Of a stretch of DNA of 64,000 nucleotides, positions 58,798-64,000 are shown piece by piece. Position 1 is the stretch's first letter. The number at the start of each line of letters is the position of its first letter. Under the pieces are notes generated by a model, which worked only from the letters and a program-made list of their open reading frames with translations, made no database searches and was not told the DNA's origin. The stretch comes from Cordilura impudica (Eukaryota > Arthropoda > Insecta > Diptera > Scathophagidae), in contig OY821517.1 in assembly GCA_963682025.1 (NCBI GenBank), forward strand, positions 94,423,946-94,487,945. The letters are read 5' to 3'. Both the position numbers and the translations under genes were made by a program.

Positions 58798-58899
58798 ATA
58801 TTTGTTATAAGTAAAGGATATCTTTCTTTAAGCCCGATAGACTTTGAAAGTTAAAAAAAAAAACACAAAACTTAAAATTTTGATCAAACATGCTTGATT

Positions 58900-60140
58900 G
58901 AATTCGACATAAATATATGGCATTAGCATCTGAAATTGATTTCGGGCATATGGCTATCGCCGCTGTTCTTGAAGTTCATTCTGGGACACTTGCTTGAGCA
59001 TTGCTGGCCATATGTCACAAATAACGCGAACAATGTTGGCCTCCTAGGCGTTAATTGTTGCTGCTGAATCAGCATAAACTAGCGACTGCACATAGGCCCA
59101 TAGAAAACAAGTAAGAAAATTATAGTTGGTCTAGACCAACTGTACGATACCCTATACCATGCGTTTGGAGACCCTATCCCTTAGGCCAAACTAACCGGAC
59201 ATAGAAAATAAGAAAAACCAAATTTGAGTGGGATTTTTATTAATTTCTTTGGCTGCAGATATAAAAAAGTTCATATCGGATACTATATCTATATGGGCAC
59301 TAGGCCTAAAATTGGACCGATCCTGATCATGTTTGGTAAAGTCTCTTGTATTTTGCAAAAATATATACAAACAAAATTTGAAAAGAATCAGTGCAATAGT
59401 TTTGTTTTTGATAGATTTAAGTGAAGATCGGGAAGCAGCTCTACATGGGGCCTATGAGTAAGGGTTGTCCCATAGGAATAATTTTTGGACTACTGATTAA
59501 TGGATGTAATAAACGCATGCAAACCCAATTTGAGTAAGATCTATATGATAATTTGGATCTCATGGCAATTTATGTCGATTTCATAGGGGTCATTTGTATG
59601 GGGGCTAGGTCTGAACAGTCAGCGATTTTCGCCAATTTCAACAGCGTACATCCTATTGCCGATAGAAGCTTATATACCAAATTTTGTCAAAATATACTTA
59701 TATTTGCGACCTGCAGTTTGATTACAAGATTTGCATGGACACACAGACGGTCAGACGGACGGACGGACGGACGGACATCGTTAAATCGAATCATATAGTG
59801 ATTCTGATTCGATCGGTATAACAAAAGATGGGTCTAGGTCAAATATTTTTGGTAGTTACAAACAGCAGCACAAAGTCATTATACCCAAACCACATAGTGG
59901 TATAGGGTATAAAAATTGAGAGGTGTCAAATCGCACCATCCATTTCTCGAAATCAACTTTTCGCCAAATTTTTACCCCAATTAGTCGTATGACACGCCAT
60001 CCTATTGAAATCACAAATCGCTCGATAAATGTCATCCATATTTGCTAACAAAAAATCACTTAGCATGATGCGTTAACGATCTCCATTGATCGTAACCCAA
60101 ACTCCGGCTTCATTTTTGAAGTAATAGGGTCCCCTAGTTG
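58900..60140 (-). pseudogene. mariner-like transposase pseudogene split by mini-me
   Basis: Right part (60135-59920): GPYYFKNEAGVWVTINGDR and DFNRMACHTTNWGKN, corresponding to 'GPYFF.NE.G..VTVNGDRY' and a ruined 'QDGATCHTA' catalytic region. Left part (59100-58930): LWAYVQSLVYADSAATINA, EANIVRVICDIWPAMLKQV, corresponding to the C-terminal 'LWGYVKS.VY'. A mini-me copy (59108-59917) lies between, with the second Asp region and the 'NWPPRSCDLTPLD' segment lost or unreadable. The order is right for the minus strand. Confidence 0.75.
59107..59917 (-). repeat. mini-me/Helentron-like element with covarying hairpin
   Basis: Full-length. The terminal palindrome is AGTTGGTCTAGACCAACT: relative to the common AGTCGGTCTAGACCGACT both arms changed together, so base pairing is kept. 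GGAC core at about 59745-59776. Confidence 0.88.
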
Positions 60141-60149
60141 ATCACAATT

Positions 60150-60190
60150 TTGTGCTAAAACGGGTAGCGACCCACACCGGGTTACAGTTA
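60150..60190 (+). repeat. possible Helitron 3'-end remnant
   Basis: 'gggtagcgacccacaccggg' followed by 'ttacag' resembles the last 25 bp of the Helitron ending at 45159 ('gtagcgaagcacaccgggtt'). The CTAG is lost. Confidence 0.35.
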
Positions 60191-60985
60191 ATATTTTATA
60201 AAAATATTATTATAACAAATAAAGTAATCATGTCGGATGAAGAATGGGAAAGTAGTTTTTGCTTTTGTTTAAATGCGCTAAATGAAGCGAAGTGGCTCAT
60301 TAACCTTTGAAACTTCATATCTTTTAAGCTTTGATATCTTTTATTTTTGTTTTTTAAAGATACGAATTACTTCCTGATTTGATTTAACTATTGTTAAACT
60401 TATGGATAAAAAAGATTAAATTTTCTTTACATTTTGTTTTAAGTTTACAAAATCTAAGATTTAAAATTTTAAAACAATAAAATATATTGAATTTTTTCTC
60501 ATACTCATCGTAAACTTTCATACAAAACATACAGAAAACAATAAAATATCGGCATTGTATTAAGTCCATGGATTTCGATCATTGTAATACAATTAATATG
60601 TGGTCATAAACACTACTACTAATTCATTTCTCTCGATGACCAGCACTGGTTTTGAGTATGTGGTTTGAAAATTATCCACAGTTCGACCGAAGGCTTCATC
60701 AGATGGACGATTATTTGCAACACGAAAATTACGAAGTTATCTATAAGTTCCGCGAATCGATGACGGATTTTCAAAGTAAATTTCAATAATTTGATAGCAT
60801 TTTTCAAGTGTGAATCTATTCACTATTATTTGCCAGAGTATACTGATCATATATACTAAAAAGTGAACACAGTTTGACAGTTCATTTGACAGCTAACCCT
60901 TTCGTAAGTTCTATATAAGCAATGATATGTTTGAATGTCAAATATGATAGTCTTTTTCTTAAAATGCAATGCGAATCATTTGGAA
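60191..60985. other. AT-rich intergenic, no gene seen
   Basis: No coding motif recognised. Confidence 0.35.
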
Positions 60986-60987
60986 AC

Positions 60988-61405
60988 GCATATCTTATGC
61001 CGTTTTCTTTTCTGACAAAAAATGTCGCAATTTATTTGCACTTTTTTCGAAAAGTGAATATTTTAATAGATTCTGAAATAAGAGCAACCTTACCTTATAC
61101 ATCGATCGAAAGGTCTCAAAGGCAAGCCCTCGTAAATTGGAAAAAAATGCAGCCTTTAACTTCTTTCAAGTCACAGTATGAGAATATTTCCCCATTGATC
61201 CCCTTTCTTTAATATTTTCACCCTATGACTGGAAAGAGGATAATAATCAGTTTTTTGCATTTTATGAACACAGCTCTTTGAGACCTCTCGATTGATGTAT
61301 AAGATATGGTTGCTCTTAATTTAGAGTAAGTAAAAAATGCTCTTTTCGAAAAAACTGCAAATAAAGTGCCACATTTTTTGTCAGAAAAGAAAACGCCATT
61401 AGTTT
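60988..61405. repeat. inverted-repeat (MITE-like) unit
   Basis: The segment 'cgttttcttttctgacaaaa' through 'acatcgatcgaaaggtctca' (about 61000-61120) recurs inverted at about 61275-61402, with several mismatches. The interior is unique (~150 bp). No clear target duplication. Confidence 0.7.
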
Positions 61406-61539
61406 ACACTTAATTTGATAGCTTCCACCATTAATCACTTTTATTTGCTGGAAAATTGGTCTAAAAATTTTTGTATTAAGGATTAGTATTCCTAATATAC
61501 AGTGTTATCAATTGATCTCAATTACCTCTTTTCTATGAA

Positions 61540-62607
61540 GCCGTTTTTTTTACCAATACATATACATCAAATGCTCTGCAATGTATTTTTAATGAATGTA
61601 CAAGAGAAGATCTTAACAGAAACACCCGCACAAACCTTGATCATCTCTTCGTAAGGTACAAACACGTAAACACACACATCCATAGTGAAAACAAACATCT
61701 CTGACCATTATTCTCTTGTCTTTTGCCTCGCCGAAGAACATGCAGTAAGCAAAAAAATAGAAAACGATATTCATAAAAAAAGAATTTGTAAATATAAAGT
61801 TAACCAGCAGATATGTACAACCAACTGGCACCAACTAGAACTCATAAATGATGAAAAGAAATTGTTTAATCTAATACACGAAAAATTCAAAAATATAAAT
61901 GAAAATTCAGTAATAGCTAGTCGAAATAAGAAAAACAGAACTCCAAACCCTTGGATGAACCAAAATCTTATAAGATGTTGTGAAACAAGGGATAAACTTT
62001 ACAAAAAATGGCGATTAAGCTGAAATAATAAATCTAATGGAAATGCATATAAAAAATATAGAAATATGTTGAATAAAGAATTAAACTATGCAAAAAATCT
62101 GTATTATAAAAATAAATTTTATGATAACAGAAACAATTACATGGCAAATAGCTAATGAAGTTATTGGTAAGAAACCAAGCAATATCGATAAAACAATACA
62201 AACAAATTTTAAAAACATTAATTTAACGAGCATATGTAACAACTTTGCGAAAAATTTTAAAGAATGTGTTAAAAATATATTACATAAATGTAATGTTAAA
62301 ACAATAAACAATATATCAAATACATTACAAAACTCATTTTATTTAACTAACACAAACGAAGAAGAAATCTTCAATATTTTAAACACACTCAATACAAACA
62401 AAAGCCCGGGCTTTGATGGAATTAGGCCAATAGATATGAAAACTAATGCTCGTGTGATGTCCCCAATAATTACAAAATTAACAAACTTAATTTTAATTAG
62501 CTCAACCATACCAGACACTCTAAAAATATCGTTATTTCGCCCAATATATAAAAGTGGTCAAAAATCGCACTATAATAACTATCGACCAATCACTGTTTTA
62601 TCGGTTA
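61540..62607 (+). pseudogene. LINE ORF2 fragment (EN C-terminus to RT start), cut by a Helitron
   Basis: NLDHLFVRYKHVNTHI (~61636-61683) and NISDHYSLVFCLAEEH (~61690-61740) close an endonuclease domain. A linker follows (TPNPWMNQNLIRCCETRDKLYKKW, read in two parts around 61940-62012, then a stop). The frame from 62088 continues with NTNKSPGFDGIRP, FRPIYKSGQKSHYN and NYRPITVLSV, the first RT blocks. Coding stops exactly at 62607, where the minus-strand Helitron end begins. One frameshift and a stop near 62022-62088 already damaged it. CR1/Jockey-like; clade uncertain. Confidence 0.78.
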
Positions 62608-64000
62608 CTAGCTGTTTTTACCCGGTCTTGCCCGGGATGAAAAGGCCTTTGACTTGAAAAATGGTTCACTATGCTTACCGGGCGCTGAGTACTTAGTCCC
62701 CAATTAACAAATTCCCCAATAAAATGAACTCTCTCCCAAAAATTTGTATGGGCAGTAAATTCATTTTTTATTTCAATTAAAAAGTTTTTGATTTTTTAAT
62801 TTATAAGTTTTTTATAAGATGCTGTAGCAAAAATGCTTCAAAAATAAGGTGCGAAACCGCTTAAAGTTTTTTTTTTCAGTTTATTTATAAACATCAAATA
62901 AAACGGAATGGGCCGCTAATTAAAGGAATCAAAACTTTTAAAAATTCAATTAATTCATTCAATAAGTGATCATCATTGAGCAGAGACGTCAAATTCAAGT
63001 TTCAGAAATTAAAGACTAATGCGACGTTTAATATTGTGTCGCAAGGTTTCTTTAAGCAACTGCTTATAGTATATGTGTTGCCTATTTTGATCAACAGGTA
63101 ATTATTTCACATACGTAGATAAAATTTATCATACGACATTTCACTAAGCTGTGTTCCGCGAGCGAGTCGCGTTCGCTTCCGCGCGTTTGGCAGCCAGACC
63201 CGTGCTGCCGCGCAGTCGTTGTCAACTTATTTTAATCGCCAAAAAATATTTTTCAGATCATTGCGATATTTTTGGTAAGCTGTGTTCCGCGAGCGCTCGC
63301 GTCCGCATCCGTCGCGTCCGCGTCCGCGTGCCTCGCGCCGCTTCCTCGCAGCTACTACCCGTACATCCGCTTAGTTCTCGTTAACTTATTTTAATTCCTA
63401 AAACATATTTTTTTGGGCATTGCGATATTTTAGCTGACCTGTGTTCCGAAAGCGCGTCGCGTGCGCATCCGTCGCGTCCGAGTCCGCGGTCGATATTTTA
63501 GCTGAGCTGTGTTCCGCGAACGCGTCGCGTCCGCGCGCCTCGCGCCGCTTCCTCGCAGATACAACCCGTGCCTCCGCTTAGTTCTCGTTAACTTATTTTA
63601 ATTCCTAAAACATATTTTTCAGATCATTGCGATATTTTAGCTGAGCTGTGTTCCGCGAGCGCGTCGCATCCGCATCCGTCGCGTCCGCGCTCCGCGCGCC
63701 TCGCGCCGCTTCCTCGCAGGAACTACCCGTACTGCCGCTTAGTTATCGTTAACTTATTTGAATTCCTAAAACATATTTTTTAGAGCATTGCGATATTTTA
63801 GCTGAGCTGTGTTCCGAGAGCACGTCGCGTCCGCGTTCGTGCGCCGCGCGCCGTTTCCGCACGTTTGGCGGCCATACCTGTGCTGCCGCGCAGTTGTTGT
63901 CAACTTATTTTAATCGCCAAGATATATTTTTCAGGTCATTAAGATGTTTTAGCTGAGCTGTGTTCCGCGAGCGCGTCGCGTCCGCATCCGTCGCGTCCGC
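62608..64000 (-). mobile_element. second copy of the GC-repeat Helitron, runs off window
   Basis: The 3' end CTAG is at 62611-62608, with host T on the element strand. The same hairpin (CCCGG/CCGGG) and unique 3' region as 13150-13699 occupy about 62620-63147. The alternating GC-rich modules follow from 63148 to the window edge, at least six of them. The 5' end and the ~160-bp array would lie beyond 64000. Confidence 0.88.

Noticed and set aside
63151..63384. Arg/Ala-rich frame in GC-rich DNA, and its counterparts at 12500-13145
   Set aside because: By-product of GC-rich Helitron modules; no start context, domain or conservation of frame between modules.

Overview
The window is AT-rich eukaryotic DNA from what looks like a higher fly (Diptera, Brachycera). 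It reads as a transposon graveyard, probably heterochromatic or deep intergenic. Evidence for a fly: many copies of a GTCC-core element of the mini-me/DINE (Helentron-like) type, Jockey-type LINEs, and Helitrons with A^TC...CTAG^T ends. I see no convincing host gene, no tRNA or rRNA, and no CRISPR array. Almost every recognisable protein is transposon-derived, and nearly all are broken.

Layout. 0-1 kb: minus-strand Jockey ORF1 (gag) fragment abutting a mini-me tail. 3.5-4.2 kb: decayed member of an unnamed multicopy gene family. 5.3-11 kb: plus-strand Jockey-type LINE remnants (gag zinc knuckles, endonuclease, linker) split by mini-me copies. 11.4-13.7 kb: complete non-autonomous Helitron carrying a ~160-bp tandem array and GC-rich repeats. 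14.0-16.0 kb: piggyBac transposase pseudogene. 17-21 kb: mini-me copies, one split by a 5'-truncated LINE with a 561-codon RT reading frame. 23.5-27.5 kb: two decayed Helitrons in opposite orientation. 27.9-28.6 kb: 703-bp element with a perfect 8-bp target duplication. 29.3-32.1 kb: mariner pseudogene split by a LINE with a 12-bp target duplication. 35.2-36.3 kb: nested palindromic TTAA elements. 37.1-40.7 kb: an intact-looking foldback-type Tc1/mariner element. 41.2 kb: 96-bp perfect inverted repeat. 42.7-46.2 kb: Helitron and LINE copies. 47.4-49.0 kb: second piggyBac pseudogene. 50-56 kb: RT, mariner and mini-me fragments plus a second member of the unnamed family. 56.7-57.9 kb: TTAA element. 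58.9-60.1 kb: mariner pseudogene split by mini-me. 61.5-62.6 kb: LINE cut by a second copy of the GC-repeat Helitron, which runs off the window end.

Best candidate for something new: the 3,523-bp element at 37130-40652. It has TA target duplications and ~0.5-kb terminal inverted repeats built of 21-bp tandem units. A minus-strand gene inside it appears to join a RING-H2 finger exon (39688-39412), through a 293-nt GT-AG intron, in frame to a DDE transposase exon (39118-38073), giving a predicted 440-residue RING-transposase. It sits exactly at the central TA of the palindrome in a mini-me copy. RING plus a Tc1/IS630-type DDE domain on foldback ends is not an arrangement I recognise.

All calls come from reading the sequence by eye. 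Family assignments rest on remembered motifs, not searches.
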